Assembly (NCBI GenBank): GCA_004173235.1
Contig: SEAC01000015.1
Coordinates: 372,001 to 436,000 of the forward strand
Direction of reading: 5' to 3'
Length of the DNA stretch: 64,000 bases
Source of the DNA: Chitinophagaceae bacterium
GTDB lineage: Bacteria; Bacteroidota; Bacteroidia; Chitinophagales; Chitinophagaceae
The position numbers were made by a program, and so were the translations under genes. Of the stretch, positions 1-9,252 are shown in pieces (positions within the stretch are counted from its first letter, which is position 1; the number at the start of each line of letters is the position of its first letter). The notes under the pieces are model-generated. The model saw only the letters and a program-made list of their open reading frames with translations, was not told the DNA's origin and searched no databases.

Positions 1-2084
1 CCGGTCGGACGAACTTTCGTTTCGGGGAAGCGGATCGCGCGGCCGCTCTTCACGGCCATCATGATATCGCACTTGCCGTCCGTCATGCGGGCTTCCAGAA
101 GCTGGTCGCCTTCCACGATGGTGATGGCATTCACGCCGGTTGCGCGTGGACGGCTGAAATCTTCCAGCGCCGTCTTTTTGATCACGCCCTGCTTCGTGCA
201 AAGAACGATGTAGTGGCCCGAAACGAAATCGAGATCACGCAGGTCTTTAACGTCAATAACGGCGCGGATCTTATCGTCCTGTGCCAGCTGTAGCAGGTTC
301 TGGATGGCGCGGCCCTTGGTGCCCTTCTCCCCTTCCGGTATCTGGTATACATTGAGCCAGTAGCAACGTCCTTTCTCGGTAAAGAACAACATCGTATGGT
401 GCGTGGACGCTACAAACAGGTGTTCGATAAAGTCTTCCTCGCGCGAGCGGCTGCCGATGGCGCCACGTCCGCCACGCTTCTGCGCGCGGAACTCGGTAGC
501 GCTGGTGCGCTTGATGTAGCCCAGGTGCGAAATGGTGATGACGGCGTCTTCTTCCTTGATGAAATCCTTGATGTTCATCTCGTTCTCGAGGAAGGAGATC
601 TCGCTGCTGCGCTCGTCGCCGAACTTGTCTTTCACTTCCTGCAGTTCGTCCCTGATCACCTGGAAGCGGAGGCCTTCGTCGGCCAGGATGGCTTCGAGGC
701 GCGCGATGAGTTCCATCAACTCGTCGTATTCCTGCTTGATCTTGTCGCGCTCCATGCCGGTAAGGCGCTGGAGGCGCAGTTCCAGTATCGCCTTGGCCTG
801 GATCTCGTCGAGTCCCCAGCCGGCGCTCACAAGGGCTTCCTTGGCTGTTTCGGGCGTGGAAGAAGAGCGGATGAGGGCGATCACTTCGTCGAGGTGATCG
901 AGCGCAATGAGGTAGCCCTGGAGGATGTGGGCCTTCTTGCGGGCCTCGCGCAGCTCGTATTGCGTGCGGCGCACCACCACCTCGTGGCGGAATTCGATGA
1001 ACTCGGAAATGAGGTCTTTCAGGCTTAGCACCCTCGGACGTCCTTTCACGATGGCTACGTTGTTGATGCCATAGCTCGTTTGCAGTTCGGTGAACTTATA
1101 AAGCTGGTTGATGACAATATTGGCTACCGCGTCGCGCTTGAGGTCGAGTACGATACGGGTGCCTTCCTTGTTGTTCGATTCGTTGTTGATGTGGGCGATG
1201 CCTTCGATGGTCTTGTCGTTCACCAGCTGGCCCACGCGGTCGCAAAGGGCATCCCGGTTTACCTGGTACGGAACTTCCGTGATGATGATCTGCTCGCGGC
1301 CGGAGCTTTTCGTTTCCACGTGCAGCTTGCCGCGCAACACGCAGCGTCCGCGGCCCGTGAGGTACGCCTGCTTGATTCCTTCCATGCCGTAAATGAGGCC
1401 GCCGGTGGGGAAGTCGGGTGCCTTCACGTATTGCATCAGTTCTTCCACGGTGATGTCGCGGTTTTCGATATAGGCCACGCAGCCGTCGATCACTTCGTTG
1501 AGGTTGTGCGGAAGCATGTTGGTGGCCATACCCACGGCGATGCCGCTGGAGCCGTTGAGGAGCAACTGCGGGATGCGCGTTGGCAGCACGGTAGGCTCTT
1601 GGAGCGTATCGTCGAAGTTGAGCTGGAAGTCGACGGTTTCCTTGTCGATGTCCGCCAGCATATTTTCCGCAATGCGGTGCATGCGGGCTTCGGTATAACG
1701 CATCGCCGCCGGTCCGTCGCCGTCCTGCGATCCATAGTTACCCTGGCCGTCGATGAGCATGTAGCGCATGCTCCACTCCTGGGCCATACGCACCATCGCG
1801 TCGTACACGGAGGAGTCGCCGTGCGGGTGATACTTACCCAGCACTTCACCCACGATACGTGCAGATTTTTTATAGGGACGGCTATAGCCCATACCGAGCT
1901 CGTTCATCGCAAACAGGATGCGGCGGTGTACGGGCTTGAGTCCGTCGCGCACATCGGGCAGGGCACGCCCTACGATCACCGACATCGAGTAGTCGATGTA
2001 AGCGGTTTTCATCTGCTCTTCGATGTTGACGGGGATGATGCGGTTGAAGTCGTTTGTTTCTTGCGGCAACAGTGTTTCTTCCAT
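1..2084 (-). CDS. gyrA: DNA gyrase subunit A (3' end cut by window)
   Basis: Breaks and rejoins DNA in the type II topoisomerase GyrA2GyrB2. About 694 codons are visible of a usual 830-870; the C-terminal beta-pinwheel is cut by the window edge. Reading from the ATG at 2084, the N-terminus has the conserved winged-helix region, with the quinolone-determining stretch [17 protein letters not shown] near residues 86-102 and the catalytic tyrosine in AAMRYTEAR (Tyr130, equal to E. coli Tyr122). The residues matching E. coli Ser83 and Asp87 are Ser91 and Asp95, so the locus looks quinolone-susceptible. The gene is monocistronic at its 5' end, with an exact TAnnTTTG box about 27 nt upstream. Identification is firm. 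Confidence 0.97.
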   Translation of the reverse strand, partial: MEETLLPQETNDFNRIIPVNIEEQMKTAYIDYSMSVIVGRALPDVRDGLKPVHRRILFAMNELGMGYSRPYKKSARIVGEVLGKYHPHGDSSVYDAMVRMAQEWSMRYMLIDGQGNYGSQDGDGPAAMRYTEARMHRIAENMLADIDKETVDFQLNFDDTLQEPTVLPTRIPQLLLNGSSGIAVGMATNMLPHNLNEVIDGCVAYIENRDITVEELMQYVKAPDFPTGGLIYGMEGIKQAYLTGRGRCVLRGKLHVETKSSGREQIIITEVPYQVNRDALCDRVGQLVNDKTIEGIAHINNESNNKEGTRIVLDLKRDAVANIVINQLYKFTELQTSYGINNVAIVKGRPRVLSLKDLISEFIEFRHEVVVRRTQYELREARKKAHILQGYLIALDHLDEVIALIRSSSTPETAKEALVSAGWGLDEIQAKAILELRLQRLTGMERDKIKQEYDELMELIARLEAILADEGLRFQVIRDELQEVKDKFGDERSSEISFLENEMNIKDFIKEEDAVITISHLGYIKRTSATEFRAQKRGGRGAIGSRSREEDFIEHLFVASTHHTMLFFTEKGRCYWLNVYQIPEGEKGTKGRAIQNLLQLAQDDKIRAVIDVKDLRDLDFVSGHYIVLCTKQGVIKKTALEDFSRPRATGVNAITIVEGDQLLEARMTDGKCDIMMAVKSGRAIRFPETKVRPT

Positions 2085-2110
2085 TCGTTCAGCTTATAAA
2101 ATGAGGTCCG

Positions 2111-2118
2111 CAAATTTA
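2111..2118 (-). promoter_or_regulatory. Bacteroidota -7 box for gyrA
   Basis: TAAATTTG on the minus strand matches the Bacteroidota -7 consensus TAnnTTTG exactly, about 27 nt before the gyrA ATG. No clear TTTG -33 box is visible at the expected spacing. Function is inferred. Confidence 0.5.
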
Positions 2119-2316
2119 CCGATTCGGCCCCGGAAAACCGAGAAAAGGGGCCTTCTTTATCACCGCTTTCGGCCCGTTTATCCACAAGGGCGTGTTAATG
2201 TTGATAACCGTCCCTTACAGCCGGTTTTTGAGAGAATCCGGAACGTTCCGATTGCAGTAAAATTTCTGGCATTCCGTTCGCATTATCCAACCCGGATTTG
2301 AATTGAACGCTGACCC

Positions 2317-3165
2317 ATGAAAGAATACCTGTTGCTTCGAACGAATGAACAATCCGGCCCCTACTCCATCGCTGCCCTGCAGCAACTGCCGCTGCGCCCG
2401 GCCGACCTCGTGTGGGTGGAGGGCGAAAGCGAACGCTGGGAGCCGGTGACGGAACGCCCCGAATTAATAGGCTTTGTGGTGGCGGAACCCCGCCGCGACC
2501 TCCCGCAAACCACGCGCGCATCGGTGCCGGAGCCAGAGCCGGTTGTGCTCGTTGCGCCCGAGATCGCCGTGCGTACGGAGACGGCGCGCCCCTTTCGTTT
2601 TGAATCAGGCAGCCGCCAGGCAGCAGGCGGACTGTGGATCGGTGCACTTTTCCTCTGCCTCGTGGGCGGTGCGGTGGTGGTGAAGAAAGTGATCGAAAAC
2701 GGCCAGGCGCTGGCGCAGACTTCCGCCGCAGCACTTTCAACCGAGCCCCTGCCGGGGGCGAGCAACGACGAAGAGGGGTCGGGAATAGCTTACCGGAACG
2801 CGCTGAAAACGGAAACCGTGCGCAAGGAGCACAAGCCCGATGCGGCCGACCTGCGCCTGCACGATCTGCGCAAGCTGGTACACGTGGTGACGAACACCAG
2901 CAAGGAAGGCCTGTTCGAAGGCATCAACGACCTGCAAATCCGCATTCAGAATACATCCGTCTACACACTCAGCCAGGTGAACATCGAAGTGTCGTACCGT
3001 GAACGGGGAGCGACCCAATGGCACAAGGAAATCTATAGTGTCAATGGCGTGCAGCCCAAAAGCAACAAGATCCTGGTCGTTCCTCCGGTGGAGCGGGGAG
3101 CCCGCGTAAAGTATCGCCTCGTTGGTGTTGAATCGGTGGCGACCCCCACGCACACACCCGCATAA
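2317..3165 (+). CDS. GYF_2-domain single-pass membrane protein, unknown function
   Basis: 282 residues. The first 50 residues look like a GYF_2/DUF4339 domain: GPYSIAAL near residue 14, followed by LVWVEGES and a tryptophan at residue 41. This fold usually sits on the cytoplasmic side and binds proline-rich partners. A proline/valine-rich linker follows, then one membrane segment at about 104-123 (GLWIGALFLCLVGGAVVV) and a C-terminal domain of roughly 150 residues that I do not recognise. It is divergent from gyrA and lies upstream of the saccharopine dehydrogenase gene, with about 100 bp between them. No function can be assigned beyond a membrane-anchored adaptor. Confidence 0.7.
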   Translation: MKEYLLLRTNEQSGPYSIAALQQLPLRPADLVWVEGESERWEPVTERPELIGFVVAEPRRDLPQTTRASVPEPEPVVLVAPEIAVRTETARPFRFESGSRQAAGGLWIGALFLCLVGGAVVVKKVIENGQALAQTSAAALSTEPLPGASNDEEGSGIAYRNALKTETVRKEHKPDAADLRLHDLRKLVHVVTNTSKEGLFEGINDLQIRIQNTSVYTLSQVNIEVSYRERGATQWHKEIYSVNGVQPKSNKILVVPPVERGARVKYRLVGVESVATPTHTPA

Positions 3166-3266
3166 CACGGACGATATTGAATCGTTGATCGCCGATTGCG
3201 CTCGTTGTCCTGGAAAATAAATCAGACAACCGGGATCAGCCATCGGAGATTGCTTTTCTTTGGGTC

Positions 3267-4781
3267 ATGAAGAAGATCCTGCTCTTCGGTGCCGGCAAAT
3301 CGGCAACGGTGCTCATTGATTACCTGTTGCAGCATGCGCTGAGCGAGAATTGGACGGTAACGGTCGTGGATGCCAACCTCGCGCTGGCAGAAGAAAAGAT
3401 CGGTCATGCACTCGGCGGAGAAGCACGTTCCTTCGACGTTTCAGACGCCGCGCTCCGGCAGCAACACATCGCCGCCTGCGACCTCGTCATCTCTCTTCTT
3501 CCCCCCTCCCTTCACTTTTTGGTAGCGCAGGATTGCATCACGCTCGGCAAGCATCTCCTCACGGCCTCCTACGTTGACGACAACATGCGCAGCCTCGCCG
3601 ATGCGGCCTCGGAAAAAGGACTGCTCTTTCTCTGCGAGATGGGACTCGATCCCGGTATCGATCATATGAGCGCAAAAAAACTCATCGATCATATTCATGC
3701 CGAGGGCGGCAATATCACTTCCTTTCATTCGCATTGCGGCGGACTCGTAGCACCCGAAAGCGATAACAATCCCTGGCACTACAAGATCTCCTGGAACCCA
3801 CGCAACGTGGTGTTGGCCGGAAAGGCCGGTGCGGTGTACAAAGACAAAGGCTCGGAAATGCAAATGCCCTATGAAGGACTCTTTGCCGAGAAACGCTTTG
3901 TGCAGTTGCCCGGGTATGAGCAAATGTGCTGGTATCCCAACCGCGACTCGCTCTCTTACATTCCCATCTACGGGCTGGAAAGCTGTCCCACCTTCATTCG
4001 CACCACTTTGCGCTACCCCGATTTTATCTATGGCTGGAAGAACGTGATCGAGCTCAGGTTGACCGACGAAACGCCGGCTTACGATACCGATGGAAAAACC
4101 CTTTCAGAATTCTTCCACGAGCACCTCGAGAAGCATGGCTTCGGCGGCTGGCTGCAGCAGCGCATGAGCGACCAGTTTGAAATGAGCAAGAAGATCCTGC
4201 AGGACCTGATGAATATCGTAGAACTACAGGATGAAGTTTCGGGCGTGAGCGATGAGCGCGTGGAGCAGTTCATGATGGTGAACGAGAAAGGCTCGCTCCA
4301 GGACGTTGACCTCGAAGAACTGAAAACAAACGCCGCCGCTACCGTGGCCATGAAGATGCACGACGCGAAGCTGACCCTCAGCCAGCTGTTCTTCCTCGGC
4401 CTCGACGATAAAACAACGAAGATCAACCGTGGGCGGTGCAGCGCTGCCGATGTGCTGCAGTTCGCACTCGAGCGCAAGCTAGCTCTTCAACCCGGCGATC
4501 GCGACCTTGTGGTGATGCTCCACGAGATCGGTTACGAGCTTAATGGCCGCAATTACAATGCGCGGAGCTGGTTTGCTCTCGAAGGTGCCGACGACCGGCA
4601 TACGGCCATGGCGAAAACGGTGGGCTTACCGCTCGGTATAGCCGCACGCCTGCTACTCAACGGAACGCTGAAGGAACGAGGGCTGCACATCCCCGTAACG
4701 GAATCTTTCTATCGCCCCGTGCTTGCGGAGCTCGAACAATGGGACGTGATCTTTACCGAAGAAATACGGTCGCAGTCATAA
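3267..4781 (+). CDS. saccharopine dehydrogenase family protein
   Basis: 504 residues with an N-terminal Rossmann nucleotide-binding site (LLFGAGKSATVL, residues 5-16) and the long saccharopine-reductase C-terminal domain. Signature stretches include CEMGLDPGIDHMSA, GGLVAPESDNNPW and ISWNPRNVVLAGK. The family interconverts saccharopine with glutamate and aminoadipate semialdehyde using NAD(P), in lysine metabolism. No other lysine-pathway gene lies nearby, so direction (breakdown or another substrate) is open. The ATG at 3267 immediately precedes the Rossmann strand and is well supported. Confidence 0.88.
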   Translation: MKKILLFGAGKSATVLIDYLLQHALSENWTVTVVDANLALAEEKIGHALGGEARSFDVSDAALRQQHIAACDLVISLLPPSLHFLVAQDCITLGKHLLTASYVDDNMRSLADAASEKGLLFLCEMGLDPGIDHMSAKKLIDHIHAEGGNITSFHSHCGGLVAPESDNNPWHYKISWNPRNVVLAGKAGAVYKDKGSEMQMPYEGLFAEKRFVQLPGYEQMCWYPNRDSLSYIPIYGLESCPTFIRTTLRYPDFIYGWKNVIELRLTDETPAYDTDGKTLSEFFHEHLEKHGFGGWLQQRMSDQFEMSKKILQDLMNIVELQDEVSGVSDERVEQFMMVNEKGSLQDVDLEELKTNAAATVAMKMHDAKLTLSQLFFLGLDDKTTKINRGRCSAADVLQFALERKLALQPGDRDLVVMLHEIGYELNGRNYNARSWFALEGADDRHTAMAKTVGLPLGIAARLLLNGTLKERGLHIPVTESFYRPVLAELEQWDVIFTEEIRSQS

Positions 4782-4787
4782 GCGGCA

Positions 4788-5309
4788 TCAAAGGGAGCTC
4801 GGCTCGTTGAAAGGTTGCACAGTGTTGAACTGCTCCGCAAACCGGCGCTGTTCGATCAGCTTTCGCTGCTTGTTCAGTTCCACCCAATAGATGATCCAGC
4901 ACACCAGCGCACCGAAGCCAATGAAGCTGCCTATGATCGGGATCCAGGCGCACACAGCGCAAATGCAGTAGGCCATTCCAATGGAACGCGTTGGTTTTTC
5001 CTTTTGATTGTAGAGAGTCGGGGCTTCCGAGTACCCGCCGTTCTCGAAACTGAACTGGCTGGTATTGAGCTCCAGGTGCAGCGAGTCGGCGATGCGGTTG
5101 ACCACGATGAACGCCCAAACACTGCCAAAAAGCGGGATCAATTGCAGCCATACCTCGCCCGGTGTCATTTTGCGATTATGCGGCTGAATGGCTTTGAGCG
5201 TGTTCTGCTGGCTGAGCAGGAAAAGAATCATCACCACCAGCCAGATGAGGAAGAAAATGCCGGCGAAAATGAGCACACCCACCAGCAGTCCGGTATCCGT
5301 ATCGTTCAT
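4788..5309 (-). CDS. multi-pass membrane protein, unknown function
   Basis: 173 residues, mostly hydrophobic: segments near 8-35, 53-77 and 111-146, the last long enough for two helices. Between the first two lies the polar motif NRKMTPGEVWLQLIPLFGSVW, characteristic of a small Bacteroidota membrane family without known function. The C-terminal 30 residues are charged and soluble. The stop lies only 6 bp from the convergent saccharopine dehydrogenase stop. Confidence 0.7.
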   Translation of the reverse strand: MNDTDTGLLVGVLIFAGIFFLIWLVVMILFLLSQQNTLKAIQPHNRKMTPGEVWLQLIPLFGSVWAFIVVNRIADSLHLELNTSQFSFENGGYSEAPTLYNQKEKPTRSIGMAYCICAVCAWIPIIGSFIGFGALVCWIIYWVELNKQRKLIEQRRFAEQFNTVQPFNEPSSL

Positions 5310-5348
5310 AAATGCAGTTTGAATGGATGATCGAATATAAGAAAGCGA

Positions 5349-6032
5349 TCACACGCAGGATGCAAGGAGCCCGGCCAGTGTGCGCATTCCTTCCGTAGCA
5401 GGTTGCTCAATCACGGTGAGGTTGCGCAAGGTTGTAGGAGGTACTCTCTTGTCTACGATGAACTTCGGCCGGTCGGGGTGCACGAAGTCTACGAGCCCGG
5501 CCGCGGGGTATACCACCAGCGATGTGCCCACGATTACAAACAGGTCGGCGGAGCTGGCAATGCGCGCGGCTTCGGTGATGAGCGGAACCGGCTCTTCAAA
5601 CCAAACGATGTGGGGGCGCATTTGTCCGCCGTCGTGCGCCTTGTCGCCCAAATGGATGTCGCCATCGATGGGATACACCAGCGTTTCATCGTCCGCGCTG
5701 CGCATCTTCCGGATCTCGCCATGCAGGTGCAGGATGTTGGTAGAACCGGCGCGTTCGTGCAGGTCGTCGATGTTTTGCGTGATGATCTGAACGTCGAAAA
5801 TTTGTTCAAGTGCTGCAAGAATGCGGTGTGCTTCGTTCGGTTGGGCCTCCAGCACGTTGCGGCGGCGCATGTTGTAGAAGTCGAGCACCAGCGCCGGGTT
5901 TTTCTTCCAGCCGCGTGGCGTCGCTACCTCTTCCAGATCGTAACCCTCCCACAGTCCATCCGAGTCGCGAAAGGTTTTCAAGCCACTTTCTGCCGATATG
6001 CCGGCACCGGTGAGGACGACGAGTTTTTTCAT
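5349..6032 (-). CDS. cobB: Sir2-family NAD-dependent deacylase (zinc-finger-less)
   Basis: 227 residues. Removes acyl groups from lysine side chains using NAD. Visible motifs are GAGIS (9-13), TQNIDDLHE (85-93) and the catalytic histidine in HLHG (His104). Tyr53 and Arg56 form the YxxR pair that in SIRT5 and E. coli CobB recognises succinyl and malonyl groups, so desuccinylase activity is likely (inference). Between the catalytic histidine and RPHIVWFEE, where four zinc cysteines normally sit, there are none. The Bacteroides homologues I recall also appear to lack them, so this may be a lineage trait. A decamer repeat array begins 7 bp upstream of the start codon. Confidence 0.92.
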   Translation of the reverse strand: MKKLVVLTGAGISAESGLKTFRDSDGLWEGYDLEEVATPRGWKKNPALVLDFYNMRRRNVLEAQPNEAHRILAALEQIFDVQIITQNIDDLHERAGSTNILHLHGEIRKMRSADDETLVYPIDGDIHLGDKAHDGGQMRPHIVWFEEPVPLITEAARIASSADLFVIVGTSLVVYPAAGLVDFVHPDRPKFIVDKRVPPTTLRNLTVIEQPATEGMRTLAGLLASCV

Positions 6033-6038
6033 GGGGAA

Positions 6039-6112
6039 GGTTTGGAAGGTTCCTGAAGGTTCCTGGGGGTTCCTGACGGTTTTGAAAGGTTTTCAAAAGT
6101 TTTGAAAGGTTG
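6039..6112. repeat. decamer array, GGTTCCTGAA type
   Basis: About seven 10-bp units read on the plus strand, each beginning GGTT (one AGTT): GGTTCCTGAA, GGTTCCTGGG, GGTTCCTGAC, GGTTTTGAAA and similar. Two related arrays occur at 19307-19370 and 21641-21704. It lies between the sirtuin start and the 3' end of RNase P RNA. The 10-bp period is exact and not a multiple of three, so it is not a protein repeat. Confidence 0.85.
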
Positions 6113-6123
6113 GCCGGTCCCTC

Positions 6124-6157
6124 ACCAATAAACCGCTGAACCAATATACCAATAAAC
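6124..6157. repeat. octamer array, TTTATTGG type
   Basis: Read on the minus strand it consists of 8-bp units TTTATTGG, TATATTGG, TTCAGCGG, TTTATTGG. It is the reverse-orientation relative of the ATTGGTTT array at 25195-25226. It lies between the decamer array and the RNase P RNA 3' end. Confidence 0.7.
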
Positions 6158-6163
6158 AAAAAT

Positions 6164-6640
6164 ACTGCAGGCCTGTAAGCCGGATTCTGTATCTCGCCTG
6201 AGACGAGACCGCCATCATTTATCTGGGACGCCCATTGCTGGTCGCCTCGAGCTGCCTACCCTGGAACCGGCCCGCCGCGTGTGCCCGAAGGCGGATGTGG
6301 CGAACAGTGACGAGCAGCCACTAACGATTCCTATACATGGCATTTCAGCGCGCAAGGTTTACCCGCGTCGCACCTTCCGATGCGGCGCCGTGGGCTCTTA
6401 CCCCACGTTTTCACGATCACCCTCACTTCCCCCCTGGCGTTGAAGCGCAGGCGGGCTGTGACGAATTCAGGCGTTGCCGCCCGAACGAAGGCTCCTATTT
6501 TCTGTGGCACTGGCTCGATCCCGGCTCTCGCTTGTGGCGAGGCGGAATGTCCCGCCGTTAGCGGGATGCGCTGCCCTGTGCTGTCCGGACTTTCCTACCC
6601 CAACCAAAAGCTGGGATCGATGGCGCGGCCTGCAGTGGCG
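6164..6640 (-). ncRNA. rnpB: RNase P RNA, bacterial class A
   Basis: Catalytic RNA that matures tRNA 5' ends. On the minus strand the conserved 5' core GGAAAGTCCGGAC, the central GTGCCACAGAAA, GGTAAGAGCCCAC and GGGTAAACC, and the 3' core AGATAAATGA and ACAGAATCCGGCTTA appear in the right order. The ends ACTGCAGGCC and GGCCTGCAGT form a perfect 10-bp P1 helix (6627-6636 with 6164-6173), which fixes the borders to a few bases. At about 475 nt it is longer than the 350-400 nt typical of the class; the extra length is mainly in the P12 region. Confidence 0.95.
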
Positions 6641-6711
6641 CGAAGGTACCGCTAATTTGGAAGCGCCCCTAGCCCTCCGAAACCCCTGATATGACGCCTT
6701 TTTAATTAGTG

Positions 6712-6719
6712 TACTTTTG
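6712..6719 (+). promoter_or_regulatory. -7 box for the CHAT-domain gene
   Basis: TACTTTTG matches TAnnTTTG exactly, 28 nt before the ATG at 6748. No good -33 match is visible. The RNase P RNA is transcribed divergently from the same gap. Confidence 0.45.
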
Positions 6720-6747
6720 CAGCTGCAACCACCTCTAAAACGACTGC

Positions 6748-8106
6748 ATGATCAGAAATCTACTCTGCATCTTCCTTTTATGTTCCCTCAACGCCTCCTC
6801 ACAAATACAATGGGATAGCACGAGGACGACCATCGACACGATCGCATCGGCCGGCGGCTCGTTCAGCGTGTCGTCGGGTTGGACGTTTGCCACAGCAGAA
6901 GAATACGACGAGTCGGACTTCATACAGGCCAAGGTGGACCAGTTCTATGTAAGCGTGGAGCGACGCCCCGATTCGCTTGCATCGGTTCGTTGGCGGCTCG
7001 TGCAGCAGCGACTGCGCGCCGACGAGGTGTTTCTGGATTTTCTTTTTACCGAGTTCAACGACCAGCCTTGCTACATCACATCGGTCATCCGTTCCACCGG
7101 CATCCCGCAGGTGGTGGTGGTGCCCGCGCTCAAAGATGCGGCGCGAACGACGGCAGCTTCGGCAGCCGTGCGCGGCATCGAAACGGCCAACGCGCAGGTG
7201 GCCGGCTCCTACATGTCTTACAAAAACCTGCTGGCGCACATCGAGCCGAAACTTAGCGGCGCACGCACCATTTACTACTCTACGAGCAACGATCTCAACC
7301 TCGTGAACCTTAAATTTCTAAAGGGCAACGACGGCAAATGCCTCTTCGAAAAGTTCGACCTCGTTCGTCTCCACTCCGGCGCGTCCTTTCTAGGCAACGG
7401 GCAACGGCTCACATTTCCAAAACGAATGAAAGTACTGTTGGTGGGCAACGTAGACTATAACTGCGGCGAAGATGGAGAGCCCTTCTGGGACGCGCTCCCC
7501 GGCTCGAAGGTGGAGATTCGCAACATTGCCGGCATGCTCAGAAGCAGCCACCAGGTAGATGTGCTCGACTCCTGCCGCGCCACTGAGGCCCGCTTCGTTG
7601 AAGCTGTTAACAAAACGCGCTACGACATCGTGCACCTTGCCACGCACGGGTTCTATTTCCCGCCCGGCGGCAGTCAGCGCTTCGGACTCGCAGCGGGCTC
7701 TTATCCCCTGCTCTTCACAGGCATCGTGCTCAGCGGGGCGAACAACAAAGCGGCAACGGTCGACTTCAACGATGAGCACGGCATGTTCACCACCATGGAC
7801 TTCAAAAAGCTGGACGTGCGCAACCTCCGGCTCGTCGTGCTGAGCACCTGCTATTCGGGCACCGGCGAAACGGAGCATTCGTCTGCACCCTTCGGGCTCA
7901 CTCTGGCCCTGCTGCGCCAGGGGGTGCAGGCTATGGTACTTTCCAACCGCGCCATCCCCGACCAGGAAACGACCGAATTCATGACCGTGTTTTACAAGAA
8001 TCTCGGCAAGCTGCTCGATGCTGATGCCGCATTCAACCGAACGCTGCGCGACCTGAAGACAGCAAAGCCCAATGTAGACTGGAGCTTTATGGACCTTGTG
8101 CACTGA
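6748..8106 (+). CDS. secreted CHAT-domain (caspase-like) protein
   Basis: 452 residues. An N-terminal signal peptide (about 1-18, IRNLLCIFLLCSLNASSQ) precedes an unassigned region to about residue 220 and a C-terminal CHAT domain. The catalytic dyad is visible: His300 in HLATHGFYF and Cys368 in VVLSTCYSG, in the order and context of clan CD (caspase/separase-like) peptidases. The TPR array that often accompanies CHAT domains is absent. Because of the signal peptide it should act in the periplasm or outside, unlike cytoplasmic TPR-CHAT defence proteases. It stands alone, convergent with the DUF2027-Smr gene. Substrate unknown. Confidence 0.85.
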   Translation: MIRNLLCIFLLCSLNASSQIQWDSTRTTIDTIASAGGSFSVSSGWTFATAEEYDESDFIQAKVDQFYVSVERRPDSLASVRWRLVQQRLRADEVFLDFLFTEFNDQPCYITSVIRSTGIPQVVVVPALKDAARTTAASAAVRGIETANAQVAGSYMSYKNLLAHIEPKLSGARTIYYSTSNDLNLVNLKFLKGNDGKCLFEKFDLVRLHSGASFLGNGQRLTFPKRMKVLLVGNVDYNCGEDGEPFWDALPGSKVEIRNIAGMLRSSHQVDVLDSCRATEARFVEAVNKTRYDIVHLATHGFYFPPGGSQRFGLAAGSYPLLFTGIVLSGANNKAATVDFNDEHGMFTTMDFKKLDVRNLRLVVLSTCYSGTGETEHSSAPFGLTLALLRQGVQAMVLSNRAIPDQETTEFMTVFYKNLGKLLDADAAFNRTLRDLKTAKPNVDWSFMDLVH

Positions 8107-8164
8107 CCCCGGCCACCGGGCCGCAATGGTGTGTCACCGCTCACTCTAACCATCCAGGATCATT

Positions 8165-8192
8165 GCTCACGGCTCACGGCTGACGGTTCACG
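8165..8192. repeat. heptamer array, GCTCACG type
   Basis: Four 7-bp units: GCTCACG, GCTCACG, GCTGACG, GTTCACG. The last unit overlaps the end of the minus-strand DUF2027-Smr gene and supplies its TGA stop. This is the same word family as 22639-22687, 22743-22770, 35349-35369 and 35430-35457. Confidence 0.85.
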
Positions 8193-9210
8193 CTTTGTGC
8201 TGAAAAAAGATCTCCGTGGCGCCGAAGCCGAATTCCGCGGTGTATTGGTTTACGAACGACTTCACTTCTTTCTTGCGGCGCAGGATATCGTGGATGTCGT
8301 CGCGAAGGCGGCCCTTGCCGATGCCGTGAATGACGGTGAACTTCGGCAGCCGATGCGCCAGCGCGAGGTCGTACCATTTCTCAAACTCCTTCAGTTGGAT
8401 GCCCAGGATAGCCGTATTGGTCATGCCTTTGTGATCGTCGATCAGCTTTTCGATGTGCAGGTCCACAACCGTGCGTGCCGGCGGCAGGTGCCTGCGGGCA
8501 TCGGCGGCGTCATACAACGGCGCGCCGGGCTGGGCGCGGTAGCCAAAGTCGGCAGGCGCTTCCTCCGTTTTGTCGGGGTATAGGTCGAACAGTTTGTAGG
8601 TAAACGTTGCGCCTCCTTCTTCCTTGAGCTTTTCCAGACGATCGAAAAGCTGCTTCGGCTTCAGTCGTAGCGTGTGCTCAAAATAATCGGCCTTTGTTTT
8701 TTGTGGATTCTTCAGCGAAAATTCAAAACTGAACACAGGGCTGTCGCTCAGTTCGGAGAACGAGATGTCGTGGAGATAAAAATCTTCAAACGGATGCAGG
8801 ATGCCGTTGAGGTCAAAGTTGTTTCGACCGAAGAAGAGCTGCTTGTAGGTGAATTTGAATTCGTCTTCGGTGTGGTTGATCACGTAGATCTTCAGCGAGA
8901 GCACCACGTCGTCGCCGAACTCGTCCACGTCGAACTTGGGCAGGAACGAAAGCCAGACGCCATCCACTTCACGCTTTTGCGGAGCCTTGTCTTTGCGCAC
9001 ATTTTCGATGTACGTCTTTTCCTTTTTGGGCTCGAACAGCTTTTTCTCGGTAAAGCGCTTGAAGTAGGGGAAGTCGAGTTGATCGATGTAGGCCGGGAAC
9101 TTCACGCCCCGCACCTGGATCATCACCATCTTTTCGTTCATGATGTCGATCACCTCTCCTTCCTCGTTCGTGGCCTTCACCACGATCTTGTCGCCAATAT
9201 CGAATTTCAT
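8188..9210 (-). CDS. DUF2027 and Smr-domain protein
   Basis: 340 residues. The N-terminus (FDIGDKIVVKATNEEGEVIDI) resembles a small beta-barrel, the middle matches the DUF2027 layout, and the C-terminal 90 residues form an Smr domain with the DLHIEKL start and the HGIGKGRLR motif. Smr domains nick nucleic acids; stand-alone ones act on RNA or stalled ribosomes in some bacteria. A TTG at 9219 would add three residues, but it lies inside an exact TAnnTTTG box (9217-9224), so the ATG at 9210 is preferred and the mRNA would be nearly leaderless. Target not known. Confidence 0.82.
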   Translation of the reverse strand: MKFDIGDKIVVKATNEEGEVIDIMNEKMVMIQVRGVKFPAYIDQLDFPYFKRFTEKKLFEPKKEKTYIENVRKDKAPQKREVDGVWLSFLPKFDVDEFGDDVVLSLKIYVINHTEDEFKFTYKQLFFGRNNFDLNGILHPFEDFYLHDISFSELSDSPVFSFEFSLKNPQKTKADYFEHTLRLKPKQLFDRLEKLKEEGGATFTYKLFDLYPDKTEEAPADFGYRAQPGAPLYDAADARRHLPPARTVVDLHIEKLIDDHKGMTNTAILGIQLKEFEKWYDLALAHRLPKFTVIHGIGKGRLRDDIHDILRRKKEVKSFVNQYTAEFGFGATEIFFQHKA

Positions 9211-9216
9211 AAGCCG

Positions 9217-9224
9217 CAAAGGTA
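9217..9224 (-). promoter_or_regulatory. -7 box 6 nt from the DUF2027-Smr start codon
   Basis: TACCTTTG matches TAnnTTTG exactly and ends 6 nt before the ATG at 9210. If used, transcription begins at or next to the start codon. Confidence 0.5.
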
Positions 9225-9252
9225 GCGAACGGGCGAAAGCAAGTGCCTGTTG

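Noticed and set aside
1080-2099. 339-residue plus-strand frame opposite gyrA
   Set aside because: It is the antisense shadow of gyrA, rich in His/Val/Asp as expected from a GC-rich reverse frame, with no known domain.
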